Shown here piece after piece: positions 51,009 through 61,316 of a DNA stretch of 64,000 nucleotides. Origin of the DNA: Flectonema sp. DT1601 (taxonomy: Eukaryota; Euglenozoa; Diplonemea; Diplonemida; Diplonemidae). How positions within the stretch are numbered: position 1 is the stretch's first letter; every line of letters starts with the position of its first letter. A program made the position numbers and the translations under genes. A model generated the notes under the pieces. That model did no database searches. It saw only the letters and a list, made by a program, of their open reading frames with translations, and had not been told where the DNA came from. Location: assembly GCA_964019425.1 (NCBI GenBank), contig OZ025810.1, positions 558,001-622,000 on the forward strand, in the 5' to 3' direction.

Positions 51009-52508
51009 TTAGAAATAAAAATCTTTAGCAACAAAGTACGCTTGTGCTGAATACCAGTCTTGATTATATTGGTGCTCAAAGTCACCGACCCAATTTCCTA
51101 ATTGACTGTAGTCCCACAACGCGTTTTTATACGCCACGTAGGCAGCCTCGTCGTTATTGAAGTCTTCGAGGTTTTTCAAATGAGCAGTGACTCCAGGAAT
51201 ACTACCATGTTCTCTAGCATAGTCAATCCTAGTCACAACTGTTTCAGTTTCAAAATCGGTTGCCGTGGTGTAGGCAACTCCCATGTTCAAAGCTCCAAAC
51301 GATACTAAATTCAACTCAATAGATTCTATCAACCCTGGATTAAGACTGTGCCTGTCGGTACTCATTGCGTTGATAGTTCCATCGTAATCTAACAAGGCAG
51401 TGAATCTCATGTTTTCTGTTAGAATTGATACCCAAATCTGACCTGAATAGGTCGTAACTCCGACAGGTTTGATTCCTGAACTCGACACGTCGCTGTGCCA
51501 AACTACATGCGGGTCTGGGTTGTCTGCGGCAGGTTTTCCAGACTTATCAAACTCACGCATCCATGCGATCGTCGCATCGGCACGTCTCTCTCTCCACAAT
51601 ACGATGAAACCACCACCAAACCTATCAGGTACTACTTGAGGGGAGTCATAGTTGGAAGTCGACATCCCTTCTGTGATCTCAAATGGAGTCCCTGGTATTT
51701 TCTCTTCCGTTTCATCGATATACTGGATTATTCCGTTGATTCTCCTGTTGGAACTCACTTCCCAGACCATCACATAAGATCCTTCTCCCGTAAACGATAT
51801 TTTCGGTCGGCAATCATTCACTTGCGGGGAGGTGATACGTTCCATTCTCAGTATCGTGAAGGGTTCAGAAACAGCACGCGGGAATTGACTGTCAGGGTCG
51901 CTGGGTTCCAAAGCCGATTTGTATGCAAACCATCCAACAGTTTCTGAATGCGGTGACGTCCACACAACGGCAACATTTTGCAAGTCTCTTGCTGTACAAT
52001 CAAACGACACTAATTTACCTTCAGTAAGAGGATTATCTATTGTGGAATTCCAAGGGTCGCGGTAACCACAGTATCCACCCTTTACAGTTACATCAAACCT
52101 TGGTGACCCGTTGACATACATTTCTTTAACTACTACTGTCTGTTGTTGCCAGACGTCTCCAAGTTGTGAGAATATATGTACACCCTGAGTAGATGATTGA
52201 AGAGGTGGAGAACAAGTACTCAACGTAATTATTGGATACCGTCCTTTACAAATAGTCAGAGGACCATTTACTAACACTGACTTAGTTAGTTGTTGATTAA
52301 ACATATTAATATTTAATGAGAAGTCCCCAGCTTTAGGGTCGTAGCTAACCCAAGTCAGAAAGTAACCACCGCTCAGCTTTTCAAGACGTTGGTTGACTCC
52401 AGCGTAACTTGTGATTCCGTCTGGGTGTAAAAGGAGAGGAGCTGCAATGGCATGTTGCTGCTCATCATATGCAACTGAGATGAGTATCACCAGACTTATG
52501 AATATCAT
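51009..52508 (-). CDS. Secreted beta-repeat protein, tandem copy B
   Basis: 499 residues with the same signal peptide and repeats as copy A (GEGSYVMVWEV, FGGGFIVLWRE). Nearly identical to copy C, and differs from A at about a dozen residues, for example F/V at WQQQ, Q/G before WFAY, and the last residues (VAKDFYF versus NAKDSDF). The same leader acceptor lies 16 nt upstream. The function is unknown; near-identity implies recent duplication or conversion. Confidence 0.75.
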   Translation of the reverse strand: MIFISLVILISVAYDEQQHAIAAPLLLHPDGITSYAGVNQRLEKLSGGYFLTWVSYDPKAGDFSLNINMFNQQLTKSVLVNGPLTICKGRYPIITLSTCSPPLQSSTQGVHIFSQLGDVWQQQTVVVKEMYVNGSPRFDVTVKGGYCGYRDPWNSTIDNPLTEGKLVSFDCTARDLQNVAVVWTSPHSETVGWFAYKSALEPSDPDSQFPRAVSEPFTILRMERITSPQVNDCRPKISFTGEGSYVMVWEVSSNRRINGIIQYIDETEEKIPGTPFEITEGMSTSNYDSPQVVPDRFGGGFIVLWRERRADATIAWMREFDKSGKPAADNPDPHVVWHSDVSSSGIKPVGVTTYSGQIWVSILTENMRFTALLDYDGTINAMSTDRHSLNPGLIESIELNLVSFGALNMGVAYTTATDFETETVVTRIDYAREHGSIPGVTAHLKNLEDFNNDEAAYVAYKNALWDYSQLGNWVGDFEHQYNQDWYSAQAYFVAKDFYF

Positions 52509-53028
52509 GGTTTGTGTTGTTAAACTGATGAGATTAAAATACATTCAGAAACCACACTTTAACTTTATAACTGCATTGGTCGCTTTATCCCAATCGTATT
52601 AATGATCTCGTTTAGGGAAAGGTTGACAACCAAGAAAATAAAAGCAAGTTAATAATTTATTCGTTTCGCTTAACTTCAAAAAAAAGAAGGAAATTTTGCA
52701 ATCAAGTCCCAACACAAACTTATGGTTCAAGACAGCTTCATTCAAAGCAATTTTTTCGAGGGAAAAGGGGACTTGGGAAATAGAGAGGAAGCGTCTGGAC
52801 ACAAGCAACCATCACTTGAACTGAAATACAGCTCAAGAAAAGATCATACCTGCTGAGTGTCGAGTTACAAAAAATAAAAACTAAAAAAAATAATCGTCAA
52901 AAAAGCAAATAAATAAATGAAAAAAACTCACGTTACTGCCACCACCGCATACAATTTTTTTTAAGGCAGGGAAGTACGTGAGAAGTTTTTCCAACAAGAA
53001 AAAGGAAAACAGATATGTGTAAGAATCA
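52509..53028. other. Tandem-unit spacer B/C
   Basis: Copy of spacer A/B with an extra short segment near 52745. No additional gene. Confidence 0.6.
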
Positions 53029-54528
53029 TTAGAAATAAAAATCTTTAGCAACAAAGTACGCTTGTGCTGAATACCAGTCTTGATTATATTGGTGCTCAAA
53101 GTCACCGACCCAATTTCCTAATTGACTGTAGTCCCACAACGCGTTTTTATACGCCACGTAGGCAGCCTCGTCGTTATTGAAGTCTTCGAGGTTTTTCAAA
53201 TGAGCAGTGACTCCAGGAATACTACCATGTTCTCTAGCATAGTCAATCCTAGTCACAACTGTTTCAGTTTCAAAATCTGTTGCCGTGGTGTAGGCAACTC
53301 CCATGTTCAAAGCTCCAAACGATACTAAATTCAACTCAATAGATTCTATCAACCCTGGATTAAGACTGTGCCTGTCGGTACTCATTGCGTTGATAGTTCC
53401 ATCGTAATCTAACAAGGCAGTGAATCTCATGTTTTCTGTTAGAATTGATACCCAAATCTGACCTGAATAGGTCGTAACTCCGACAGGTTTGATTCCTGAA
53501 CTCAACACGTCGCTGTGCCAAACTACATGCGGGTCTGGGTTGTCTGCGGCAGGTTTTCCAGACTTATCAAACTCACGCATCCATGCGATCGTCGCATCGG
53601 CACGTCTCTCTCTCCACAATACGATGAAACCACCACCAAACCTATCAGGTACTACTTGAGGGGAGTCGTAGTTGGAAGTCGACATCCCTTCTGTGATCTC
53701 AAATGGAGTCCCTGGTATTTTCTCTTCCGTTTCATCGATATACTGGATTATTCCGTTGATTCTCCTGTTGGAACTCACTTCCCAGACCATCACATAAGAT
53801 CCTTCTCCCGTAAACGATATTTTCGGCCGGCAATCATTCACTTGCGGGGAGGTGATACGTTCCATTCTCAGTATCGTGAAGGGTTCAGAAACAGCACGCG
53901 GGAATTGACTGTCAGGGTCGCTGGGTTCCAAAGCCGATTTGTATGCAAACCATCCAACAGTTTCTGAATGCGGTGACGTCCACACAACGGCAACATTTTG
54001 CAAGTCTCTTGCTGTACAATCAAACGACACTAATTTACCTTCAGTAAGAGGATTATCTATTGTGGAATTCCAAGGGTCGCGGTAACCACAGTATCCACCC
54101 TTTACAGTTACATCAAACCTTGGTGACCCGTTGACATACATTTCTTTAACTACTACTGTCTGTTGTTGCCAGACGTCTCCAAGTTGTGAGAATATATGTA
54201 CACCCTGAGTAGATGATTGAAGAGGTGGAGAACAAGTACTCAACGTAATTATTGGATACCGTCCTTTACAAATAGTCAGAGGACCATTTACTAACACTGA
54301 CTTAGTTAGTTGTTGATTAAACATATTAATATTTAATGAGAAGTCCCCAGCTTTAGGGTCGTAGCTAACCCAAGTCAGAAAGTAACCACCGCTCAGCTTT
54401 TCAAGACGTTGGTTGACTCCAGCGTAACTTGTGATTCCGTCTGGGTGTAAAAGGAGAGGAGCTGCAATGGCATGTTGCTGTTCATCATATGCAACTGAGA
54501 TGAGTATCACCAGACTTATGAATATCAT
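53029..54528 (-). CDS. Secreted beta-repeat protein, tandem copy C
   Basis: 499 residues, almost identical to copy B, with one reversion to copy A noted (L instead of S in HSDVLSS). The homology with copies A and B stops exactly at CAG/TTTAAC, position 54544; upstream sequence is unrelated and carries its own acceptor (ACACATTTCAG). This gives independent support for the acceptor as the functional 5' boundary. The longer open frame starting at 54609 is not used under this reading. Confidence 0.75.
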   Translation of the reverse strand: MIFISLVILISVAYDEQQHAIAAPLLLHPDGITSYAGVNQRLEKLSGGYFLTWVSYDPKAGDFSLNINMFNQQLTKSVLVNGPLTICKGRYPIITLSTCSPPLQSSTQGVHIFSQLGDVWQQQTVVVKEMYVNGSPRFDVTVKGGYCGYRDPWNSTIDNPLTEGKLVSFDCTARDLQNVAVVWTSPHSETVGWFAYKSALEPSDPDSQFPRAVSEPFTILRMERITSPQVNDCRPKISFTGEGSYVMVWEVSSNRRINGIIQYIDETEEKIPGTPFEITEGMSTSNYDSPQVVPDRFGGGFIVLWRERRADATIAWMREFDKSGKPAADNPDPHVVWHSDVLSSGIKPVGVTTYSGQIWVSILTENMRFTALLDYDGTINAMSTDRHSLNPGLIESIELNLVSFGALNMGVAYTTATDFETETVVTRIDYAREHGSIPGVTAHLKNLEDFNNDEAAYVAYKNALWDYSQLGNWVGDFEHQYNQDWYSAQAYFVAKDFYF

Positions 54529-54544
54529 GGTTTGTGTTGTTAAA

Positions 54545-54565
54545 CTGAAATGTGTATATATGAAG
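54545..54565 (-). other. Alternative splice acceptor before tandem copy C
   Basis: ATATACACATTTCAG replaces the acceptor used by copies A and B (TTTTAATCTCATCAG), while the leader after it is the same. Confidence 0.55.
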
Positions 54566-55055
54566 ACATTAGCTACAAACAAGTTCTGTAGTACTCGAAT
54601 TAGTAGCAACTTGGTAGATTTTAATTAGTTCGCATATCCCACCGAAAATAACATCATCATAGATCACTACAAGATCACATTGTGATGTATTTAAAATAAA
54701 ATAATTTAATATGTGAAAAGCTTGACTAAATAATTAAAACATAGATACCTCCTGTTGAGATAAAATTAAAGAATTAATTTTTTTTTTTTAAACATTTTAA
54801 TTATTAATTTTACAATACATCCCACAAGATGAACACAATAACACAAAACTAAATGTGTCAAAGCAGGACGATAAGTATAAATCAAACAGAGAGGAAGTAA
54901 CAACCAACACAGATGGGCATACTATTCCTTAGTGTAGGTCGGGAGATAATAAAGCTAGATTTCGATTTTTTTTTTTTTTTTATAAATTGAAATCAAAGAG
55001 AGAGAGAAGTTATTTCATTCAATAGGAACACGTTCGTCAAGTAAAAAATTAAATT
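54545..55055. other. Intergenic
   Basis: No gene recognised. T-runs at 54779-54789 and 54965-54980. Confidence 0.4.
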
Positions 55056-56540
55056 TTATTGGTCGTGAATGGTGGGGTTCCAGTTTTGGTTTGGTTCGTG
55101 AGGTAGATTTCCATGCCACGAAGTATAATTTGGATCCCTGTCCCTCCAGTAATCCCGATAATCAATTAGAGAATAATATGATGATAATTCTGACAACTCA
55201 TCTGGTGTCCCTCTCACACTGTAACGATCGATATAATAAACAGAAATTGGTTTTGTTGGACCACCCGATGCTGCAATCGCAAGTCCACTATTCAACTCTC
55301 CAAACGGTTCTTGAGTTAGTTCAGTTACGTTTTTAAATCCTAAGTCTGTAGCGAAGTCTGTTTCCCATGTTTCGTATAAATATCCAGCGAAGTCAAACAG
55401 ACCTCCCTGAAGTTTATTTTCATTTATAAACGATATCCAAATCATACCATCAAGAGTTGTTGTTCCAACTGGTTTCATACCTGCAGAAGTGTAGTAGCTA
55501 CTGAATACTACGTGAGGGTCAGGGTTATCATCTGCCGGGGTTCCATCGCTTTCGAACTCTCTCATCCAAATAATAGAACGTGGAGCCTGATGTCCAACAT
55601 CATAAGGTGTCTCCTTCCAAATAACAACAAAACCAGCTCCATATCTGTCTGGAACAACTTCAGGAAAACTATAAAACGAATGCGACATTCCAACCGTTAC
55701 TGAGAATCTATCTCCCAACAGTATACCATTCTCACTAAACACCTGTCCATAAATCACTGCATTAGTATCACCTTCCCAGACTACTATAAATAAACCTTCT
55801 CCAGTTTCATACACCTTTGGATAGGAGTGTAGACTGGCTGGACTTTCTATGGTTAAAATAGAAGTGCTTCCTTCAGGATAGTCATCACCAGATTTGTGTA
55901 AAAGAACAGCTAAATGTTGATCGGCTTTACTTACTTTATAAACCAAGGCGGTACGATTATTGTAACCACATGAAGCATGCATTAAGACATCGAACGTTCG
56001 AGGAGTGACTTCAACATGAGTGACATTATCGAAAGAGTCTAAGTTAGAATCACCACACCATCCACCTGCTATTAACAGATCATCACCCGGCCATAAAACT
56101 GTTTGGTGTCTAATCTGATCACCAAGCTGATAAAAAATATGCATTCCATCACTATCATAAGGAGAACACGCAGTGTACCTTGACGATAATTGCTTTGACG
56201 AACAGAGTGCTTTTGGAGGACCGAATCCAACTCTTTTCCAATCTTGATTAAAAGCATCAATATATAAATAATACATGTCTTGAGCAGTATTCCAGTGAAC
56301 CCATGTGACAAGCCAGCCTTTTGGTATTTTTTGAATTCGAACATTAGACCCAGTGTATTCCTGATACCCATGAAGCATAAATGTCTTCGCAGGTAATTTA
56401 CCGAAATTCTCAGAATAATGAACCTGATAAAGTTCACTGTCTTTTAGAAATCTCGAACCCTCAAGCGTCTCTGGATCGAATCCAATTCCGATTTCAATAC
56501 AAATCAAAAGCACAAATATTATAAATAAAACCATATTCAT
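55056..56540 (-). CDS. Secreted beta-repeat protein, diverged copy D
   Basis: 494 residues starting at MNMVLFIIFVLLICIEIG, a signal peptide. It is clearly related to copies A-C along its length but well diverged (GEGLFIVVWEGDTN, YGAGFVVIWKETP, SIIWMREFESDGTPADDNPD, matching AWMREFDKSGKPAADNPD). Same fold and presumably the same class of secreted function, which is unknown. TTTAAAAG lies about 10 nt upstream as a possible acceptor. Either of the two Met codons close together may be the start. Divergence shows the family is older than the A-C tandem. Confidence 0.72.
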   Translation of the reverse strand: MNMVLFIIFVLLICIEIGIGFDPETLEGSRFLKDSELYQVHYSENFGKLPAKTFMLHGYQEYTGSNVRIQKIPKGWLVTWVHWNTAQDMYYLYIDAFNQDWKRVGFGPPKALCSSKQLSSRYTACSPYDSDGMHIFYQLGDQIRHQTVLWPGDDLLIAGGWCGDSNLDSFDNVTHVEVTPRTFDVLMHASCGYNNRTALVYKVSKADQHLAVLLHKSGDDYPEGSTSILTIESPASLHSYPKVYETGEGLFIVVWEGDTNAVIYGQVFSENGILLGDRFSVTVGMSHSFYSFPEVVPDRYGAGFVVIWKETPYDVGHQAPRSIIWMREFESDGTPADDNPDPHVVFSSYYTSAGMKPVGTTTLDGMIWISFINENKLQGGLFDFAGYLYETWETDFATDLGFKNVTELTQEPFGELNSGLAIAASGGPTKPISVYYIDRYSVRGTPDELSELSSYYSLIDYRDYWRDRDPNYTSWHGNLPHEPNQNWNPTIHDQ

Positions 56541-56935
56541 GTTTACTCTTCTTTTAAAAAAAAGAAAACAATAAATCATACTAACGATTTTGCTACCAAA
56601 TTCACATTTGTAGACATCCTTTTTTCATAGTGGTGTTCATCGCTGTTAAATAAATTAATTTCTTTCGAGTTTAAAGAAAAAAAGAAACAAAATCAACAAA
56701 TGAATAAAAATAATAAAAAATAAAAACGAAAACAACTGATATTTTTGATGAACAGTTGTTAAAGGATAATCGGAAACCCAACCCCTCTCACTATAAAATA
56801 CCTTACTGGCGAGTAGAAAATATAAAAAAAAATAAAAAACGGGACACATAAAACTAATATCCAATCAAAACTATGCGCGGGAGACTAGGCAAGCTGGTCT
56901 CTACCGTTTTGGTGTGAAGAGAGAGAACCGTAATC
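56541..56935. other. Intergenic with EF-1alpha 3' hairpin
   Basis: No gene. Contains the hairpin at 56881-56901 just downstream of EF-1alpha copy 2. Confidence 0.5.
56881..56901 (-). other. Stem-loop in the 3' flank of EF-1alpha copy 2
   Basis: GAGACTAG, loop GCAAG, CTGGTCTC: an 8-bp stem with one mismatch or wobble. Similar to the perfect one behind copy 3, so it is likely a conserved 3' UTR element. Confidence 0.5.
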
Positions 56936-58483
56936 TTACTTCTTCTTGGTGGCGGCAACCTTCTCAGTGGTCTTGGTAACCTTTCCAAGCATGACAACAC
57001 CGTTACCTTCCATGATAGCGACACGGGAAAGACCCTCGCAGTTCTTGAACGAGTCAACAACAAGTGGCTGTTGTGGGGTGAACACAACCTCAGCCATCTC
57101 GTTAGCCTTCAGGCAGTGGGGTTCCTCAGCCTTCTTTCCTCCGGTCTCTTTACCCATCTTCCATACCAACTGGGTCATTCTCACGGCGGATCTTCCGGTA
57201 CGCACGAAGCATACTGGAGTGTATCCAACCTTCAACTCACCAGGGTGGTCAAGGATCTGAACCTGGGCAGTGAAGGTTCCGGCCTCCTTCAAGGATCCGT
57301 CCTTCTTGTACACCATCACGTCTCCGGTACGAGGCATGTTATCCTTGTTAAGTCCCTTAACGTTAAGACCAACGTTGTCTCCGGCCTTGGCCTCGTCAGT
57401 ACGCTTGTGGTGCATTTCACAGGTGAATACCTTTCCAGTGCACGCGTTGGCGGCAGTGTGGGTTGGAAGGAAGAGAACTTCCTCACCAGGCTTAACAATT
57501 CCCTGCTCAACACGTCCAGTGATGACATCACCAACTCCCTTAATCTGTTTTCAGTGTTTGTTTTGATACGTTTCCTTCCCTTTCACTTCTCATCACCTTT
57601 GCTATTATCAAAAAACGAAATATATTTCCAATCCTCACTTCTTACAAAGCAAAACAAAATCAAACAAAACACAAACCTTGTAGACTCCTGAGACAGGCAT
57701 TCTCATTGGGGCGTCGTTCTTACGCTCAGGCATACGAACCATGTCGTTCAAAGCATCTCTGAGGGTGTTGATGTGAAGCTTCTCATCAGCTCCGATGAGG
57801 ACTTCCTGTCCCTTCCACCAGTCCATCTTCACAGACTTCTTCAACAAGTTGTCTCCGATCCATCCTGAGATTGGGATGACTGGAACAGACTTCTCAACGA
57901 AGTCCTTCTTCCATCCAGTCTTGATAAGCATACTCTTCATCTCTTCCTTGATCTCAGTGAATCTCTCCTCCTTGTACTTGGCGACATCACAGTCCATCTT
58001 GTTGATTCCGACGATCAACTGCTTTACTCCCAACAAGTTGATAAGACGAGCGTGCTGACGAGTCTGTCCCTGGATCTCTCCGGCCTTGTGGTTTCCACGG
58101 GCGATGGCACTGACGAAGTTACCGTCAGCTGGAACCATCAGAAGAGCAACATCGGCCTGGGAGGCTCCAGTGATCATGTTCTTGATGAAATCTCTGTGTC
58201 CCGGGGCGTCGATGACGGTGTAGTGCCACTTGTCTGTGAAGAACTCCTTGGTGGTACAGGCGATGGTCACACCTCTCTCACGCTCTTCCTTCTGACGGTC
58301 CATGTAGAACGCGAAGGCGAACGATTGCTTTCCAAGACGCTCAGCCTCGGCCTTCAACTTCTCCATCTCACGCTCTGGGATTCCACCCAACTCGAAGAGA
58401 AGACGTCCAGTGGTGGTCGACTTTCCACTGTCAACGTGACCGCAGATCACGATGGACAAATGGTCCTTTCCGTCAGTTGCCAT
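56936..58483 (-). CDS. EF1A: Elongation factor EF-1alpha, copy 2
   Basis: Exons 58483-57677 and 57544-56936 encode 471 residues, with a protein sequence that appears identical to copy 1. The intron (132 nt) sits at the same place and differs from copy 1 by few bases. It carries all G motifs (GHVDSGKST, DAPGHRDF, NKMD). Its stop is followed by the hairpin at 56881-56901. It is transcribed directly after copy 3, only 291 nt away, so the two could share one primary transcript. The leader acceptor is TTTCTCGTTCAG. Confidence 0.97.
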
Positions 58484-58774
58484 TTTGGTTTTTGAAGATT
58501 ATTCTGAACGAGAAAGGTATTCGTTGAAACAAAGCTTCCCAGAAAAAATGGATATCTCGAGTGAGTGAAAATGAGCACGACGTATACCGCACGCCTTCTC
58601 TGTGATCCGGAAAAAGCAAAAAACGAAAAGTGAAAAGAAAAAGAAAAATGAGCCCCGAAAGGCAACCTAAAGAGCGGAAGTTGAAAAGTAAATTAAATTG
58701 GAACTGTGCGCGGGAGACCAGACAAGCTGGTCTCTACCGTTTTGGAATTTGTGAAGAAAGGCAAAACCGTAATC
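58484..58774. other. Short spacer between EF-1alpha copies 2 and 3
   Basis: 291 nt containing the copy 2 leader, the hairpin at 58714-58734 and a stretch of AAG/GAAAAG repeats. It leaves little room for a separate promoter. Confidence 0.6.
58714..58734 (-). other. Stem-loop in the 3' flank of EF-1alpha copy 3
   Basis: Perfect 8-bp stem GAGACCAG/CTGGTCTC with 5-nt loop ACAAG, about 40 nt after the stop codon. Confidence 0.6.
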
Positions 58775-60322
58775 TTACTTCTTCTTGGTGGCGGCAACCT
58801 TCTCAGTGGTCTTGGTAACCTTTCCAAGCATGACAACACCGTTACCTTCCATGATAGCGACACGGGAAAGACCCTCGCAGTTCTTGAACGAGTCAACAAC
58901 AAGTGGCTGTTGTGGGGTGAACACAACCTCAGCCATCTCGTTAGCCTTCAGGCAGTGGGGTTCCTCAGCCTTCTTTCCTCCGGTCTCTTTACCCATCTTC
59001 CATACCAACTGGGTCATTCTCACGGCGGATCTTCCGGTACGCACGAAGCATACTGGAGTGTATCCAACCTTCAACTCACCAGGGTGGTCAAGGATCTGAA
59101 CCTGGGCAGTGAAGGTTCCGGCCTCCTTCAAGGATCCGTCCTTCTTGTACACCATCACGTCTCCGGTACGAGGCATGTTATCCTTGTTAAGTCCCTTAAC
59201 GTTAAGACCAACGTTGTCTCCGGCCTTGGCCTCGTCAGTACGCTTGTGGTGCATTTCACAGGTGAATACCTTTCCAGTGCACGCGTTGGCGGCAGTGTGG
59301 GTTGGAAGGAAGAGAACTTCCTCACCAGGCTTAACAATTCCCTGCTCAACACGTCCAGTGATGACATCACCAACTCCCTTAATCTGTTTTCAGAATTTGT
59401 TTTGATACGTTTCCTTCCCTTTCACTTCTCATTACCTTTGCTATTATCAAAAAACGAAATATATTTCCAATCCTCACTTCTTACAAAGCAAAACAAAATC
59501 AAACAAAACACAAACCTTGTAGACTCCTGAGACAGGCATTCTCATTGGGGCGTCGTTCTTACGCTCAGGCATACGAACCATGTCGTTCAAAGCATCTCTG
59601 AGGGTGTTGATGTGAAGCTTCTCATCAGCTCCGATGAGGACTTCCTGTCCCTTCCACCAGTCCATCTTCACAGACTTCTTCAACAAGTTGTCTCCGATCC
59701 ATCCTGAGATTGGGATGACTGGAACAGACTTCTCAACGAAGTCCTTCTTCCATCCAGTCTTGATAAGCATACTCTTCATCTCTTCCTTGATCTCAGTGAA
59801 TCTCTCCTCCTTGTACTTGGCGACATCACAGTCCATCTTGTTGATTCCGACGATCAACTGCTTTACTCCCAACAAGTTGATAAGACGAGCGTGTTGACGG
59901 GTCTGTCCCTGGATCTCTCCGGCCTTGTGGTTTCCACGGGCGATGGCACTGACGAAGTTACCGTCAGCTGGAACCATCAGAAGAGCAACATCGGCCTGGG
60001 AGGCTCCAGTGATCATGTTCTTGATGAAATCTCTGTGTCCTGGGGCGTCGATGACGGTGTAGTGCCACTTGTCTGTGAAGAACTCCTTGGTGGTACAGGC
60101 GATGGTCACACCTCTCTCACGCTCCTCCTTCTGACGGTCCATGTAGAACGCGAAGGCGAACGATTGCTTTCCAAGACGCTCAGCCTCGGCCTTCAACTTC
60201 TCCATCTCACGCTCTGGGATTCCACCCAACTCGAAGAGAAGACGTCCAGTGGTGGTCGACTTTCCACTGTCAACGTGACCGCAGATCACGATGGACAAAT
60301 GGTCCTTTCCGTCAGTTGCCAT
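58775..60322 (-). CDS. EF1A: Elongation factor EF-1alpha, copy 3
   Basis: Exons 60322-59516 and 59383-58775 encode 471 residues, matching copies 1 and 2. Its intron differs from that of copy 2 by only a few bases, for example CAGAAT versus CAGTGT near the acceptor. The leader after ATTCTCGTTCAG is shared with copy 2 for about 30 nt and then diverges. With copy 2 it forms a close head-to-tail pair, typical of genes kept in number for high expression. Confidence 0.97.
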
Positions 60323-61114
60323 TTTGGTTTTTGAAGATTATTCTGAACGAGAATGGTGTTCGTTGAAACAAAAGCAGCCAAAATTAAAAAAAAAAGAATT
60401 AACACACGTCTATTTCTAAAGAACTGATTTCTTAATGTCCAAGATGTGCAAGCCAGTTATTTCATATTAAGCTTATGGTAGTATAAAAAAAAAAATTCAT
60501 TTTAACTTTGTTAACTGTAGTAAAATTATTGAACCCAATTTAGTGTTTGAAATAAACTTGAAAGAGGGGTTGCTTAGGAAAGAAAATGTCACTGGTATCG
60601 TTCTGTATTCGTATTTTTAAGATGCTTCACATCCCTAGTTAGTATTAATGTGTATCAGTCAAAATCCGCAAAGATTTGCTGGAAAATTCAACCAAATGCA
60701 AAAGTTCGTAGGACACAACAAACAAATAAAGGTTGTTTTCGGGCTAAAATTAAAAAGTCTTTCTTTGGACCATTCCCCTTACCCAGCCCTCTTCAGCGAA
60801 GAAAGCAAGGGGGACACTGCGGTGTCAGGCCTGTCCTACTCATTACGTTTGCCCTTCTCAGCCAAGGGAACCACGTCAACATGGTTATTTCTTTTACCAT
60901 TTAACACAGTCCTCCCCTATAATAAATATCCCTGACTTTCGGTTCAAAAAAAAAAAAAAAAAAAAAAAGAGGGGGAAAATAATTTATTCCGCTATTTCAT
61001 TGAATTGCTATTCATCTTTTTAATTTCTCTGAGAAATTAGAATCTCACAACCTGATTTTAGACAGGTTAACAACATATCACGGGGGTGGGGTTTTATATT
61101 TCTGAACTAATAAA
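60323..61114. other. Intergenic upstream of EF-1alpha copy 3
   Basis: About 790 nt. Two overlapping plus-strand frames (60648-60935) have no recognisable domain. The stretch 60750-60935 is GC-richer than its surroundings and ends in an A-run, so it may be an unidentified repeat or transcript copy. Confidence 0.35.
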
Positions 61115-61316
61115 TTAACCCTCTAATAAGAGGCCAAAAACCCTGTTTTTGAGAAAAATCGAAAAATTTGACAAAGGGGAAAAGGGGTGCGGGGAAAAAT
61201 ACAAAAAAATTACAGGGTGAAAGACACCCCCCCGCGCATTGAAAAAAAACGGAGGTCAGCCCGCAAGGGGGCCAAAATAACTTGAGAAAATGCAACAACA
61301 GCCTAAAAAAACACTG

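Larger units (their letters stand above)
49004..54544. repeat. Three-unit direct tandem repeat (about 2.0 kb period)
   Basis: Units start at 49004, 51009 and 53029 (periods 2,005 and 2,020). Each includes one gene and its spacer; the third lacks the shared upstream spacer. Confidence 0.9.

Noticed and set aside
60648-60935. Plus-strand gene between EF-1alpha copy 3 and the transposon
   Set aside because: No domain, no acceptor before the ATG, and it would be the only plus-strand gene in the window.
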